From: Phototrophicus methaneseepsis | GTDB lineage: Bacteria; Chloroflexota; Anaerolineae; Aggregatilineales; Phototrophicaceae | DNA length: 64,000 nucleotides | Assembly (NCBI RefSeq): GCF_015500095.1 | Contig: NZ_CP062983.1 | Coordinates: 3,162,001-3,226,000 of the forward strand | Reading direction: 5' to 3' | Shown here: one piece after another, positions 41,461 to 50,312 of the stretch | How positions within the stretch are numbered: position 1 is the first letter of the stretch | How the letters are laid out: every line of letters starts with the position of its first letter | Notes under the pieces: model-generated | The model's database searches: none | Seen by the model: the letters and a program-made list of their open reading frames with translations, nothing else | What the model was told of the DNA's origin: nothing | Position numbers and translations under genes: made by a program

Positions 41461-43152
41461 CTAGTCTAATTCGATCTCAGTACGAATAGTTCCTGCGCGC
41501 TGATGGTGCGCTATAAGCTTTACCTTGCCACCATTGGGTGCCTGGACTACCCACGTCGCAGTTGCTCGGTCAGCTGTATCCATAGGCATAGCCCACCAGG
41601 GCGTCGCCGCAGAAGGTGTTGTTGAGCGTCCCTCAAGCTGGCCGATGTCTTGCCGACTCTGACCTGTTTTGAGGTTAGCATCTTCAGGCAGCTCAATTTC
41701 ACAAACGACGCCGCGGACGATCTTTCTTTCCAGCGCTTTCTTAGAGCCGTATGATGGCAACCAACCTGTGTTTTGCACAGTCAACTCCACTTGATAGGTG
41801 CCACCGCCTAATGGAGACACACTGACGTCAAAGAGTTCCAGGCGTGGGGAAATGAGCAGATGCCAGATGGCCCAATCTGCCATAGGGGCGATCTCTTTTT
41901 CCAGGAATTGTGGGGGTGGATTGCGCCATGAGTAGCTCATATCCCAACCGCCTAATTCGACCTTGCCAAGCTGAGGATGATCGAATTCGTACCAGTCGAT
42001 ATAGCCTTTGCCGTCCAAGACCTCATCACTCCATTTGAGCAATTTGAGATCATCTTCAATCGGGTGCTCTCGGAACCACTCGATGAACTTATAGTCTTCG
42101 ATACCTGCTTGTTGTTGCGGGCTCCAGATTTCCACCGTCCAGCTAAAGACGCCGCGCTGGTCATAAAGCCATTCATCGAAGGCACCACTAATCACCTGTT
42201 TGGGATGATAGCGGAAGTCGTGATAGACGGAGATGTTGGGATAGCCGATCAGGTCTGTTCCTTTGTTGCCAATCTTCTTGAAAGCCCATAAGTCCTCGGC
42301 CGGCATAGCCTCGTCGCTTTTCATATCGTAAGGACGTAAGATCACGCCGCTCCAGGTATGGAATGTGATGCCGCCAATGATATTGGCATGCCGGGCGATG
42401 AAATCCACAGTGGCGCGCGTTTCCGGCTCGGAGACAGGATAAAAACCAGCCCCGGCTTGCTCGCCTTCGCCACGCCATTCACCAGGGAAGTTGCGATTCA
42501 GATCAAGGCCTTCCTTGGCCTTCTGCCGGAAGATGTGTTTGCCATCATAATTCTCGATCCGCCCTTCCGGGAAAAGCCGATAATATTCTCCATCAGTCTC
42601 GATAGGATCACGCCGGATGAGCAGACGCGGGTCTTCTGGATAAGCTTTCCAGGGGCCGTTCGGGTCAGGAATGCGCATATACAACATACGCCCATCGCCA
42701 TCCATATCTTCCTGAACGAGGCCGTCGATGGGGTCTTCATCGTAAGGGTATGGGCGGGTGCTGGAACGGATGATTTTGGGGACATCGGCCAAGGCCCATT
42801 CTGCCCCATCAGGGTTGACACGTGGGCAGATGTAGAAGGCACGTGTATCTAAGCAGCGGGTGCTATTCTCATCGTTACCGTAAGTTGTAACCAGTTTGTT
42901 GAGCAGATATAGGCAGGCGCTGGAAGGTGAAACTTCGCTTGCATGGATGTTGCCATCAGTCCACAGGGCTGGTTTTTCTGCGGCCGGGCCAGTCTCGAAG
43001 TTCGTAACGGTTGCTAACCAGATGTCCCGGCCTTCATAGCTCTGGCCCAGGCTCTCTAGCTGCACTAGTTGAGGATATTCCTGCGCAAAGGCATGCAGAA
43101 GATCGGTTAACTCATCGTAACGATAGTAACGGTCAAAATGAATTTCCGGCAT
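41461..43152 (-). CDS. M14 family zinc carboxypeptidase
   Basis: This is a 563-residue metallocarboxypeptidase. The zinc ligands appear as HASE in DGNIHASEVSPSS and His in GGITFHTWSGVILRPYD. The substrate-binding PRVNPDGAEW and RNFPGEW and the catalytic Glu in FSWTVEIWSP are present. The C-terminal about 130 residues form a beta-rich domain. The ATG at 43152 is preferred because AGGAGA lies nine bases upstream. No signal peptide is visible, so it is probably cytosolic unless exported unusually. It would release C-terminal residues or cleave modified peptides; specificity is unknown. Confidence 0.88.
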   Translation of the reverse strand: MPEIHFDRYYRYDELTDLLHAFAQEYPQLVQLESLGQSYEGRDIWLATVTNFETGPAAEKPALWTDGNIHASEVSPSSACLYLLNKLVTTYGNDENSTRCLDTRAFYICPRVNPDGAEWALADVPKIIRSSTRPYPYDEDPIDGLVQEDMDGDGRMLYMRIPDPNGPWKAYPEDPRLLIRRDPIETDGEYYRLFPEGRIENYDGKHIFRQKAKEGLDLNRNFPGEWRGEGEQAGAGFYPVSEPETRATVDFIARHANIIGGITFHTWSGVILRPYDMKSDEAMPAEDLWAFKKIGNKGTDLIGYPNISVYHDFRYHPKQVISGAFDEWLYDQRGVFSWTVEIWSPQQQAGIEDYKFIEWFREHPIEDDLKLLKWSDEVLDGKGYIDWYEFDHPQLGKVELGGWDMSYSWRNPPPQFLEKEIAPMADWAIWHLLISPRLELFDVSVSPLGGGTYQVELTVQNTGWLPSYGSKKALERKIVRGVVCEIELPEDANLKTGQSRQDIGQLEGRSTTPSAATPWWAMPMDTADRATATWVVQAPNGGKVKLIAHHQRAGTIRTEIELD

Positions 43153-43254
43153 ATATAGCTCTCCTAGCGACTGTAACATGGACAATTTATCCGCATATTT
43201 CAGCGTTTACAGCCATAATTTGACCGCTTTTCGGTGAGAATCGCTACAGAGCAA

Positions 43255-43284
43255 TTGACCAAATAGGGTCACTAACGGTACAAT
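43255..43284 (+). promoter_or_regulatory. Promoter of the RNA upstream of aroQ
   Basis: TTGACC (43255-43260) and TACAAT (43279-43284) are spaced by 18 bp. The predicted start is near 43291, 270 bp before aroQ, which implies a long leader or a separate RNA. Confidence 0.6.
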
Positions 43285-43290
43285 AGAAAG

Positions 43291-43420
43291 GTGCTGAGTG
43301 AATTTGTCTGATGTTCGCAAGTGTGATCATAGAAGATGCTGCTCAGTCCTCCAGTGGGGAACCAGTCTGATACGGCTTGGCAGTCAAAACTCTTGCAGAT
43401 GGTGACCCACTTTTCTTTTC
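43291..43420 (+). ncRNA. Candidate structured leader or small RNA upstream of aroQ
   Basis: From the predicted start, CTGAG and CTCAG can pair around a small domain. A second domain has GTGGG (43354-43358) with CCCAC (43406-43410), an internal GAA/TGA loop, then CCAGTCTG with CAGATGG (43362-43369, 43396-43402). TTTTCTTTTC follows, as in a weak terminator. It matches no riboswitch I know. It may regulate aroQ or be independent. Confidence 0.4.
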
Positions 43421-43510
43421 CCAGCAATAAACCCCGTTTTCCAAAATCATTATGTGGATGGCATCCTTGAACTGCAGTGTTATGCTTGTGCAGTGAAGGT
43501 AGCGCTACGT

Positions 43511-43516
43511 TATAAT
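43511..43516 (+). promoter_or_regulatory. Possible -10 element close to aroQ
   Basis: A perfect TATAAT lies 47 bp before the aroQ start. The nearest -35-like TTGTGC (43486-43491) is 19 bp away, longer than ideal. Confidence 0.4.
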
Positions 43517-43563
43517 CTACATCATAATGATTCGACGAATCGACACCACGCTAGGTAAAGCTT

Positions 43564-44013
43564 TTGACAAAACATCTGCTTTTATTGAATGGACCAAATC
43601 TCAATCTATTGGGTACTCGCGAACCTGAAGTTTATGGCAAGATGACGCTGGATGATATTAGCGATAAGATCCGCGCTTACCTAGCACCCTATGCCGTTGA
43701 AACCCGCTTTCAGCAATCGAATCATGAAGGCGAGTTGGTCGATATGCTGCATATCGCGCGTAACTGGGCAGATGGCGTTGTCTTTAACGCGGGTGCGTAT
43801 ACGCATACGTCAGTGGCACTGCGAGATGCCATTGTCGCCATTGAGATCCCTGTGATTGAAGTCCATCTTTCTAACGTTCATGCCAGAGAAGCTTTTCGTC
43901 ATCATTCTTATCTGGCCCCTGTTTGCATGGGGCAGATTAGCGGGTTTGGCTGGCGCAGCTATATCCTGGGCGTTCATGCTTTACTCGGTCACTGGGGGCT
44001 TGCGGAACAATAA
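43564..44013 (+). CDS. aroQ: Type II 3-dehydroquinate dehydratase
   Basis: AroQ (149 residues) dehydrates 3-dehydroquinate to 3-dehydroshikimate. The class II signatures [17 protein letters not shown] (catalytic Tyr), [25 protein letters not shown] and [17 protein letters not shown] are all seen. The start is TTG, as the family motif begins only six codons later. It supplies the one shikimate step missing from the aro operon and lies about 3 kb from it, apart from the attenuator. Confidence 0.95.
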   Translation: MTKHLLLLNGPNLNLLGTREPEVYGKMTLDDISDKIRAYLAPYAVETRFQQSNHEGELVDMLHIARNWADGVVFNAGAYTHTSVALRDAIVAIEIPVIEVHLSNVHAREAFRHHSYLAPVCMGQISGFGWRSYILGVHALLGHWGLAEQ

Positions 44014-44135
44014 GCTGGCTGATTGGTGATTTGTGAACGTGGCATGTGGACAAAAAAAGAATATTGAATATTGGCAATTACACCAGTGCGATGTGCGGGC
44101 GTGCCTGGTTACACTCATGCTATGGAGGTTGATAC

Positions 44136-45503
44136 ATGGCATTAGATAATTTTCGCAGGTATGCAAAAATGACACGAGACGAAGTCCTCTCCCAAGTTGA
44201 TGATCTTGGCGTGCGTTTTGTCCTGCTCTGGTTTACCGATATTGTTGGCAATATTAAAAGTGTGATGATTCCTTCCTCGCGGCTCCCTGCTGTGATTGAT
44301 AATGGCATTGCGTTTGATGGCTCCGCCATTGAGGGATTCGCACGTGTTGCAGAGAGCGACATGCTGCTGGTACCGGATTTATCAACGTTTGCGATCCTGC
44401 CCTGGAACAACGATGATCACAACCGTACGGCACGCTTTATCTGCACTATCCATACGCCGGATGGTGAGCCTTTTAAAGGCGATCCTCGCTATGCATTACA
44501 GCGTGCAATCAGTGCGGCAGAAGAAATGGGCTTCCGCTATATGACGGGTATGGAACTGGAATTCTTCATGTTCTATACCGATGATTACGGAAAGCCTGTT
44601 CTGGATGCGCCGCAGGATAATGCAGCATATTTTGATCTTTCGAACGAGCCTGCACAGGCTGTTCGCCGAGATATGCTCTCCACGCTGGAAGGGCTGCATA
44701 TCGGCGTGGATACGGCACATTCCGAAACGGGGCGTGGTCAACATGAGATTGATATCGCTTATAGTGAAGCGTTGGTTTCTGCTGATCATCTGGTGACGAC
44801 GCGTGTCGCCTTAAAGACCGTCGCGCAGCAGCATCGTCTGCATTGTACGTTTATGCCGCGCCCAATGGCTGATATGCCCGGTTCTGGCCTGCACACACAC
44901 CAGAGCTTACATGACCTGGAAACAGGGGCGAATGTCTTCTTCGACCCAACGCATCCTTATGGCCTCTCAGAGACTGCACGTTACTTCCTAGCAGGGCAGC
45001 TTGCGCATGCGCGTGCGATGTGTGCCATTCTGGCCCCGTTAGTGAACAGCTACAAACGCCTGGGTACCAGCTTCGAAGCGCCCGTCTATGTGACGTGGGC
45101 GCATATCAACCGCGGCGCTTTGATCCGTGTGCCGGGTGTTGGCGAAGAACATGGCGAACATACCCGCCTGGAGATGCGCTGCCCAGACCCGAGTACGAAT
45201 CCGTACCTGGCTAAGGCTGCGATGCTGATGGCAGGGCTCGAAGGTATCCGTCAGAAGCTGCCACTGCCAGAGGCACGTGAAGAATCGCTTTTTGCACGGC
45301 CAAGCGGTCGGATGCGTCATGTTGATATTCTGCCCAGTTCCCTGGCAGAAGCACTTGAGGTGATGAGTACGGATGATGTGGTCCTGAATGCGCTGGGACC
45401 TTATATCAGTGATCGCTATGCGGATGCAAAGCACCAGGAATTTGATAGCTACAACGAACAGATCACACCGTGGGAAATTGAACGGTACCTGAACCGCTTC
45501 TAA
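44136..45503 (+). CDS. glnA: Glutamine synthetase, type I
   Basis: GlnA (455 residues) makes glutamine from glutamate and ammonia. It has FTDIVGNIKSV, FDGSAIEGFA (catalytic Asp), MELEFFMF, GRGQHEID, GSGLHTHQSL, APLVNSYKRLG, the flap EAPVYVTWAHINR and LEMRCPDPSTNPY. The adenylylation Tyr motif NLYDLP of the I-beta class is absent, so it is probably the I-alpha form controlled by feedback or a GlnR-like regulator. GGAGG lies ahead of the ATG. Confidence 0.95.
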   Translation: MALDNFRRYAKMTRDEVLSQVDDLGVRFVLLWFTDIVGNIKSVMIPSSRLPAVIDNGIAFDGSAIEGFARVAESDMLLVPDLSTFAILPWNNDDHNRTARFICTIHTPDGEPFKGDPRYALQRAISAAEEMGFRYMTGMELEFFMFYTDDYGKPVLDAPQDNAAYFDLSNEPAQAVRRDMLSTLEGLHIGVDTAHSETGRGQHEIDIAYSEALVSADHLVTTRVALKTVAQQHRLHCTFMPRPMADMPGSGLHTHQSLHDLETGANVFFDPTHPYGLSETARYFLAGQLAHARAMCAILAPLVNSYKRLGTSFEAPVYVTWAHINRGALIRVPGVGEEHGEHTRLEMRCPDPSTNPYLAKAAMLMAGLEGIRQKLPLPEAREESLFARPSGRMRHVDILPSSLAEALEVMSTDDVVLNALGPYISDRYADAKHQEFDSYNEQITPWEIERYLNRF

Positions 45504-45523
45504 TTCGCTGGTGTGATGATGAA

Positions 45524-46927
45524 TTAGTGTTCCAGAACAAGCTCGTGGATGCGCTCCAGAGCTTGTTTTGATTCATTGGGCAGGAGCACCAGGGAAAGGC
45601 TGCATCCCGATGGGCCCTGTGCGACCCCCAATAAACGTAAATCGCTCAAACGCTGGAAAATCCGCGCGGTCATTTCATTGTGTGTATCCATATTTTTGCC
45701 AATAGCGGTCACAATACGCACTGGCGAAACATCCCAATCTTCACCTTCGACAGATGCCAAGGCGTCGTCAACGATCTGGTTCAGGCTGCCCGTGGCTTCG
45801 ATACCTACGCTGGTGGGTACCACGAAGCAGACCATGGTGTGTGATGAAGATTGCGAAACCAGCATGGTATCCATATGGCTGCCACTGGCTTGATACAACA
45901 CCTGATGTACTTGCTCAATCAACTCATACACCGCTTCATGTCGGCCTGTTGTGATAATAAAGCCGTGGATGCTGGTCACAGCCTTAATCGTATTGGTTGA
46001 GCTATCCGCATTTGCATGAATATGCGTGCCGGGATGCTGGGGTTTGTAGACGTTTTTGATCCGCAGCGCGATACTATGGTCTCTCAGTGGCTTAATCATT
46101 CGGGCATGCAAAATACGTGCACCGAAATAAGCTAACTCGGATACTTCTTCATAAGCGAGTTCCGGGATGATGCGGGCCGATTCGATTTCGCGCGGGTCAG
46201 CAGACATCATGCCATCAACATCAGACCAGATCCAGACTTCTTTCGCGTCCACACATAGGCTCAGGATAGACGCTGTGTAATCGCTGCCGCCACGACCCAT
46301 CGTAGTCGCTTTGCCGGTTTCAGTCACGCCGATGAAACCCGTTACAACGGGGACAATTTTGCGCGATAACATCGGCATCAGGTTTTGCTCGATGCGCTCA
46401 CAGGTTTTATCTTGAATAGGATTGGCGTTGCCATAGGTGCTGTCTGTAACAATGATGTCTGTGCCATCAATCGCGACACTTCTAACATCATTATGGCGCA
46501 GCATTGCCGCGATGATGCGCGCAGAGAGTTTTTCGCCAACGCCTGCAACGGCATCGCTAATTTCTGGCGAGAGCGTATCGCTGGGTGTATTGGAAACCTG
46601 CTGGCAGGTATCCAGCATTTCAAACAGCAAGCGATCAATATCCGCCTGAAGTGCTGTGCTTTCCAGATTACCCAGGGGCAAGTTCTCGACAAGTGCCAGA
46701 TGTCGGGTGCGGATTGTAGCGGCAATTCTGCGATAACCGCGCGCACTGCCGATCTGTGCAAGCTGTGCAGCTTCCAGCATCATATCTGTCACGCCATCAA
46801 GTGCAGATACCACTACGACGAGATGGTCCCACTGTTTTTCCTCATGCAGGATAATACTCAGAACCTGCGCGAGAGCCGCCGGAGTCCCTAAAGTGGAACC
46901 GCCAAATTTCATCACCAGGGTGCCCAT
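45524..46927 (-). CDS. lysC: Aspartate kinase
   Basis: This 467-residue protein phosphorylates aspartate at the head of the Lys/Thr/Met pathway. Signatures are VMKFGGSTLGTPAAL, VVSALDGVTDMM, the GFIGVTETGKATTMGRGGSDYTAS loop, and EVSELAYFGARILHARMI. The C-terminal about 160 residues hold two ACT-like regulatory domains. It is monofunctional, with no homoserine dehydrogenase domain. The length resembles the long LysC/ThrA-type kinases. The gene name lysC is by convention; which amino acid inhibits it is unknown. Confidence 0.9.
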   Translation of the reverse strand: MGTLVMKFGGSTLGTPAALAQVLSIILHEEKQWDHLVVVVSALDGVTDMMLEAAQLAQIGSARGYRRIAATIRTRHLALVENLPLGNLESTALQADIDRLLFEMLDTCQQVSNTPSDTLSPEISDAVAGVGEKLSARIIAAMLRHNDVRSVAIDGTDIIVTDSTYGNANPIQDKTCERIEQNLMPMLSRKIVPVVTGFIGVTETGKATTMGRGGSDYTASILSLCVDAKEVWIWSDVDGMMSADPREIESARIIPELAYEEVSELAYFGARILHARMIKPLRDHSIALRIKNVYKPQHPGTHIHANADSSTNTIKAVTSIHGFIITTGRHEAVYELIEQVHQVLYQASGSHMDTMLVSQSSSHTMVCFVVPTSVGIEATGSLNQIVDDALASVEGEDWDVSPVRIVTAIGKNMDTHNEMTARIFQRLSDLRLLGVAQGPSGCSLSLVLLPNESKQALERIHELVLEH

Positions 46928-46978
46928 GTATGCCTCATTGCTGGTAGGTCATGTGTTCGAGGATACTCAATATTGTGC

Positions 46979-47007
46979 ATTATAACCAATTGATGGGCAT
47001 GTCACAA
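46979..47007 (-). promoter_or_regulatory. Promoter of aspartate kinase
   Basis: On the minus strand TTGTGA (47007-47002) and TATAAT (46984-46979) are spaced by 17 bp. The start would be near 46972, giving a leader of about 45 nt with no room for a lysine riboswitch. Confidence 0.75.
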
Positions 47008-47122
47008 TGCAATTTGCGACAAAAAATAGGTCACGAATGGACAAATTTCCGATTCTATTGCTTTTGTGGGTGCTTTACATTAGAGTAAAAATAGTAAGCA
47101 TGTTACGATGACTTTAGGCGTA

Positions 47123-47152
47123 GGTCAGCGAAGGTGCTGACCTTGTTGTTTG
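47123..47152 (+). terminator. Hairpin upstream of ricT
   Basis: A perfect 7-bp stem GGTCAGC / GCTGACC with loop GAAGGT is followed by TTGTTGTTTG, just before the GAGGG ribosome-binding site of ricT. It could act as an attenuator or a 5' stabiliser. Confidence 0.4.
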
Positions 47153-47169
47153 AGTGAGGGACTTTCACA

Positions 47170-48111
47170 ATGGTAGATATGCCTGCGGAAAATGTACGGC
47201 AGGTTGTTGGTGTTCGATTTACCAAAGTTGGTAAGCTGTATCACTTTGATTTTAGCGCTCATCCTGATATTAAACCCGGTGACTTCGTTATTGTTGAAAC
47301 AGTGCGTGGTCGGCAGATGGGGCAGGTGATGGGCTTTACAGATAGTGAAGACGGCCATGATTACAGGCCGATTATGCGTTTAGCAACACCGCGAGACCTG
47401 GCGTTACGACAGGAATGGGAAAGTAAGCAGAACGAAGTTCTGGCAAAGTGCCAGGAAAAGGCGGATGAACTGGGCGGCTATGAAGAAGCCAAGTTCGTAG
47501 CCGCACAATACAACTATGATGGCTCGATCCTCACGTTGCTTTTTACCGCAGAAGAGAAGATCGATACCAACCGTTTACGGCGTTCTTTGAGTAAAATACT
47601 GCCGTCACAGATTGATATCCGCCAAGTGGGGCCGCGTGATGTGGCTAAATTGCTCGGTGGATATGGCGCTTGTGGTATCGAACGCTGTTGCAGCACCTTC
47701 TTGACGGACTTCAGCCCTATTTCCATTAAAATGGCAAAAGCACAGGGTATTTCGCTCAACCCATCGGAAATTACCGGTATGTGTGGGCGTTTACGCTGCT
47801 GTCTCGTCTATGAATATGAGCAATATGTTGAAGCACGTAAGAAGCTGCCACGTAAGGGCAAGAAGACAGGCACCCCCTATGGCGAAGCCAAGGTCATTGA
47901 CGTGCATCCATTGCGCGATGCTGTGACCGTCTGGGTACAGGATATGGGCCGTGTCATGGTTGAGCGCGAAGATCTGGTGCCGCTGGATGAACTACGCGCC
48001 CTCGAAAAAGCAGCGAAGTCGCCGTGCACCAAGCATGGTGATGGGGCCTGCGACTGTGGTAAACCGCCTGGTGCTCGCCGTGCGGATCAGCAGAATGATT
48101 CATCGGACTAA
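47170..48111 (+). CDS. ricT: PSP1 domain protein, RicT (YaaT) family
   Basis: This 313-residue PSP1 domain protein has GVRFTKVGKLYHFD, GDFVIVETVRGRQMGQV, the cysteine-rich GGYGACGIERCCSTFL and GMCGRLRCCLVYEYEQY. In Bacillus the RicT-RicA-RicF complex binds iron-sulfur clusters and directs RNase Y-dependent RNA maturation; the CxxxxCC and CxxxxxCC cysteines seen here are the conserved ones. The extra C-terminal tail has a CTKHGDGACDCG cluster that could bind metal. No RicA or RicF gene is in the window. Confidence 0.88.
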   Translation: MVDMPAENVRQVVGVRFTKVGKLYHFDFSAHPDIKPGDFVIVETVRGRQMGQVMGFTDSEDGHDYRPIMRLATPRDLALRQEWESKQNEVLAKCQEKADELGGYEEAKFVAAQYNYDGSILTLLFTAEEKIDTNRLRRSLSKILPSQIDIRQVGPRDVAKLLGGYGACGIERCCSTFLTDFSPISIKMAKAQGISLNPSEITGMCGRLRCCLVYEYEQYVEARKKLPRKGKKTGTPYGEAKVIDVHPLRDAVTVWVQDMGRVMVEREDLVPLDELRALEKAAKSPCTKHGDGACDCGKPPGARRADQQNDSSD

Positions 48112-48166
48112 ATTCGCTCTTCAGGTGTCATCTGAGCAGTGAACATGGTTATATCGGTAATAGTTG

Positions 48167-48192
48167 GGACGTAGCTTGCTGCGTCCTTTTTT
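48167..48192 (+). terminator. Terminator of ricT
   Basis: GGACGTAG pairs with CTGCGTCC (one G-T pair) around loop CTTG, followed by six T. It is 55 bp after the ricT stop. Confidence 0.8.
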
Positions 48193-48265
48193 GTTAGGCT
48201 TGGAAGGTGAAGATTTGTAGAGATACGGAGTCCCTAGGGCCCCTGAATATGTAGGAGAAATCTTT

Positions 48266-48991
48266 GTGGAAGAAATGACAGAGAGTAAACCACGCCGTGT
48301 ACTTGGCGTTTTTGCGCATCCTGATGATGCCATGTTTTTTTGTGGTGCGACGCTCGCATTATGGGCAATGGATGGTGTAGAGGTCACGATTGTTGTTGCG
48401 ACAAGCGGCGATAAAGGCAGCCCTGAACTAGAAATGACTTCAGAAACATTGGTGGAAATCCGCGAAGCTGAGGAAACAGCCGCAGCGAAGGTCCTGGGGG
48501 CGAAGGAAGTGGTTTTCCTGCGTTATAAAGATGGCGAATTGTACCCTACGCTGGAACTCCGGCGTGATATTGTGCGGATGATCCGCATGAAGCAGCCCGA
48601 TACAGTCGTCACACTCGATCCAACTGTCTTCTGGCGGGGGACGCGCAGCATCAACCACCCTGATCACCGTGCTATTGGCGAGGCGACCCTTGCAGCTGTG
48701 TTCCCAACTGCGCGTGATCGCTTGAACTTCCCTGAGCACGAGCGTGATGAAGGGCTTTTTGCCCATAAGGCTCTCACGGTCTATATTGCTGGCCCTGCGG
48801 AATCGACACACGCTGTTGATGTGACGCGCTCCATCGACACACAAATCCTCTCGCTGCGGGAACACAAAAGCCAGATTAACGATATGGAAGCCATGGCTAA
48901 ACGCATTAAAGAACGTGCGCTGGATCCACGTGCGCCTGAAGAATATCCGCGTTATGTAGAGCACTTCCGCGTGATACAATTACAGGGTTAA
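48266..48991 (+). CDS. PIG-L family N-acetylglucosamine deacetylase-like protein
   Basis: This 241-residue PIG-L/LmbE-fold protein has the zinc motif AHPDDAMFFCGATLA, TSGDKGS, EVVFLRYKDGEL, and the later zinc His in SINHPDHRAIGEA. Members deacetylate GlcNAc conjugates in bacillithiol, mycothiol or antibiotic biosynthesis, and some act on diacetylchitobiose. The substrate is not evident from neighbours. It starts at GTG after TAGGAGAAA. I judge the hydrolase activity likely and the substrate unknown. Confidence 0.85.
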   Translation: MEEMTESKPRRVLGVFAHPDDAMFFCGATLALWAMDGVEVTIVVATSGDKGSPELEMTSETLVEIREAEETAAAKVLGAKEVVFLRYKDGELYPTLELRRDIVRMIRMKQPDTVVTLDPTVFWRGTRSINHPDHRAIGEATLAAVFPTARDRLNFPEHERDEGLFAHKALTVYIAGPAESTHAVDVTRSIDTQILSLREHKSQINDMEAMAKRIKERALDPRAPEEYPRYVEHFRVIQLQG

Positions 48992-49112
48992 TTCCCATTG
49001 GCATAGATCAACATGTTATAGATCGCTTGCACAAGCGGAATAGCAGTTAAAGCGCGATTTGTATAAATCAATCTGCGAAGATGAAAGGCGACAAGCCTAC
49101 TCAGGAACGATG

Positions 49113-50312
49113 ATGGCAACGAACGATTTTGAAGCCCAGGCTGTAGCCATGCGCGATCAGCTTGTTGCACGACGGCGGGAATTCCACATGCATCCGGAAA
49201 TCTCATTTGAAGAAGTGTGGACAGCCGGCGTTGTTGCAGATGCGCTGCGTGACCTGGGATTAGAAGTACAAACAGGCATGGCCCAGACAGGGGTTGTAGC
49301 CGTATTAGAAGGTGAAAAAGACGGTCCCACCATCCTTGTACGCTCTGATATGGATGCTTTGCCTGTGCTAGAAGCGAATGATGTGCCCTATGCGTCCAAA
49401 ATAGAGGGCAAAATGCACGCTTGTGGCCATGATGGTCACATGAGCGTTATTCTGGGTACAGCAGAATTGCTCCAGGCTCGGCGGCAAGAATTGGCCGGAC
49501 GTGTGAAGTTCGTCTTCCAACCTGCTGAGGAAGTGGGGCAGGGTGCCATGAGAATGGTCGAGGAGGGCGCTTTGCAGGACCCTAAGCCTGATTATGCCAT
49601 TGGGTTGCATCTATGGAATGAATTACCTGTTGGCGCTATTGGGCTGGATAGTGGTACTGTGATGGCTGCTGTCTCGAATTTTGATGTGGAAATTAAAGGC
49701 GTTGGCGGTCACGGTGGTATCCCGCAGGAGACAGTTGACCCGGTTGTTTGTGCATCACACATTGTCACGGCCCTACAAACGATTGTGAGCCGCAACGTGT
49801 CGCCGCTGGATACCGTTGTAATCTCGGTGACCATGGTCAAGGCGGGCAGCGCGCATAACGTGATCCCGTCGCGGGCATCTTTGCATGGCACCCTGCGTAC
49901 CTTCACCGTTGAAACGCGGGATAAGGTCGTGGAGCGGATGCATACGCTGTGTGAAAGCGTTGCGGCTGGCTTTGACTGTACAGCTCATGTCAATGTGGAG
50001 CACCATACCAAGCCTGTCATCAATGACGAGAAGCTCGTTGAACGGGCTCGGCAATCCTTCGATGCTTTGAAGTTGCCGGGATGGCATTACGTCACGACGC
50101 GGACGATGGCGGGTGAGGACTTTAGCGAGTTCGCTCAGGATTGCCCTGGCTTGTTTTTCTTTGTGGGGTCCGCGAATGCAGAACGCGGCCTGAACTATCC
50201 ACATCATCATGAGCGATTTGATATTGATGAAGCCTCATTACCGACAGCTGTTGCGCTGTTGTCTGCGGCTGTGTTCGATTTGTTGAAGGATGGACCATCC
50301 AATGGCAAGTAA
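49113..50312 (+). CDS. M20 family amidohydrolase (IAA-amino acid hydrolase-like)
   Basis: This 399-residue M20D peptidase or amidohydrolase has RREFHMHPEISFEE, LVRSDMDALPV, the metal ligands HACGHDGHM, the catalytic QPAEEVGQGA, GVGGHGGIPQETVDP (dimerisation domain) and AGSAHNVIP. These enzymes cleave N-acyl amino acids, hippurate or acyl-diaminopimelate. Two adjacent ATG codons (49110, 49113) are possible; the second has better spacing to AGGA. It overlaps the next ORF slightly, so the two are probably co-transcribed. Confidence 0.88.
   Translation: MATNDFEAQAVAMRDQLVARRREFHMHPEISFEEVWTAGVVADALRDLGLEVQTGMAQTGVVAVLEGEKDGPTILVRSDMDALPVLEANDVPYASKIEGKMHACGHDGHMSVILGTAELLQARRQELAGRVKFVFQPAEEVGQGAMRMVEEGALQDPKPDYAIGLHLWNELPVGAIGLDSGTVMAAVSNFDVEIKGVGGHGGIPQETVDPVVCASHIVTALQTIVSRNVSPLDTVVISVTMVKAGSAHNVIPSRASLHGTLRTFTVETRDKVVERMHTLCESVAAGFDCTAHVNVEHHTKPVINDEKLVERARQSFDALKLPGWHYVTTRTMAGEDFSEFAQDCPGLFFFVGSANAERGLNYPHHHERFDIDEASLPTAVALLSAAVFDLLKDGPSNGK

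Larger units (their letters stand above)
43153..43563. other. Intergenic region upstream of aroQ
   Basis: The stretch contains a promoter pair (43255-43284), a structured segment with a hairpin ending in T-rich sequence (43291-43420) and a second TATAAT (43511-43516) close to aroQ. A 44-codon ORF at 43336-43470 has no ribosome-binding site and is not called. Confidence 0.5.

Noticed and set aside
43291-43420. Second 6S RNA, because it contains GATGTTCGCAAG as in E. coli 6S
   Set aside because: I could find no 3' partner that would close the stem, unlike the segment at 12069-12240. The identity is short and may be coincidence.
43336-43470. 44-codon ORF in the aroQ leader
   Set aside because: No ribosome-binding site and no regulatory codon cluster; it overlaps the structured segment and reads like chance.
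46928-47169. Lysine riboswitch in front of aspartate kinase
   Set aside because: The promoter gives a leader of only about 45 nt, too short for that aptamer, and no lysine-aptamer motifs are visible.
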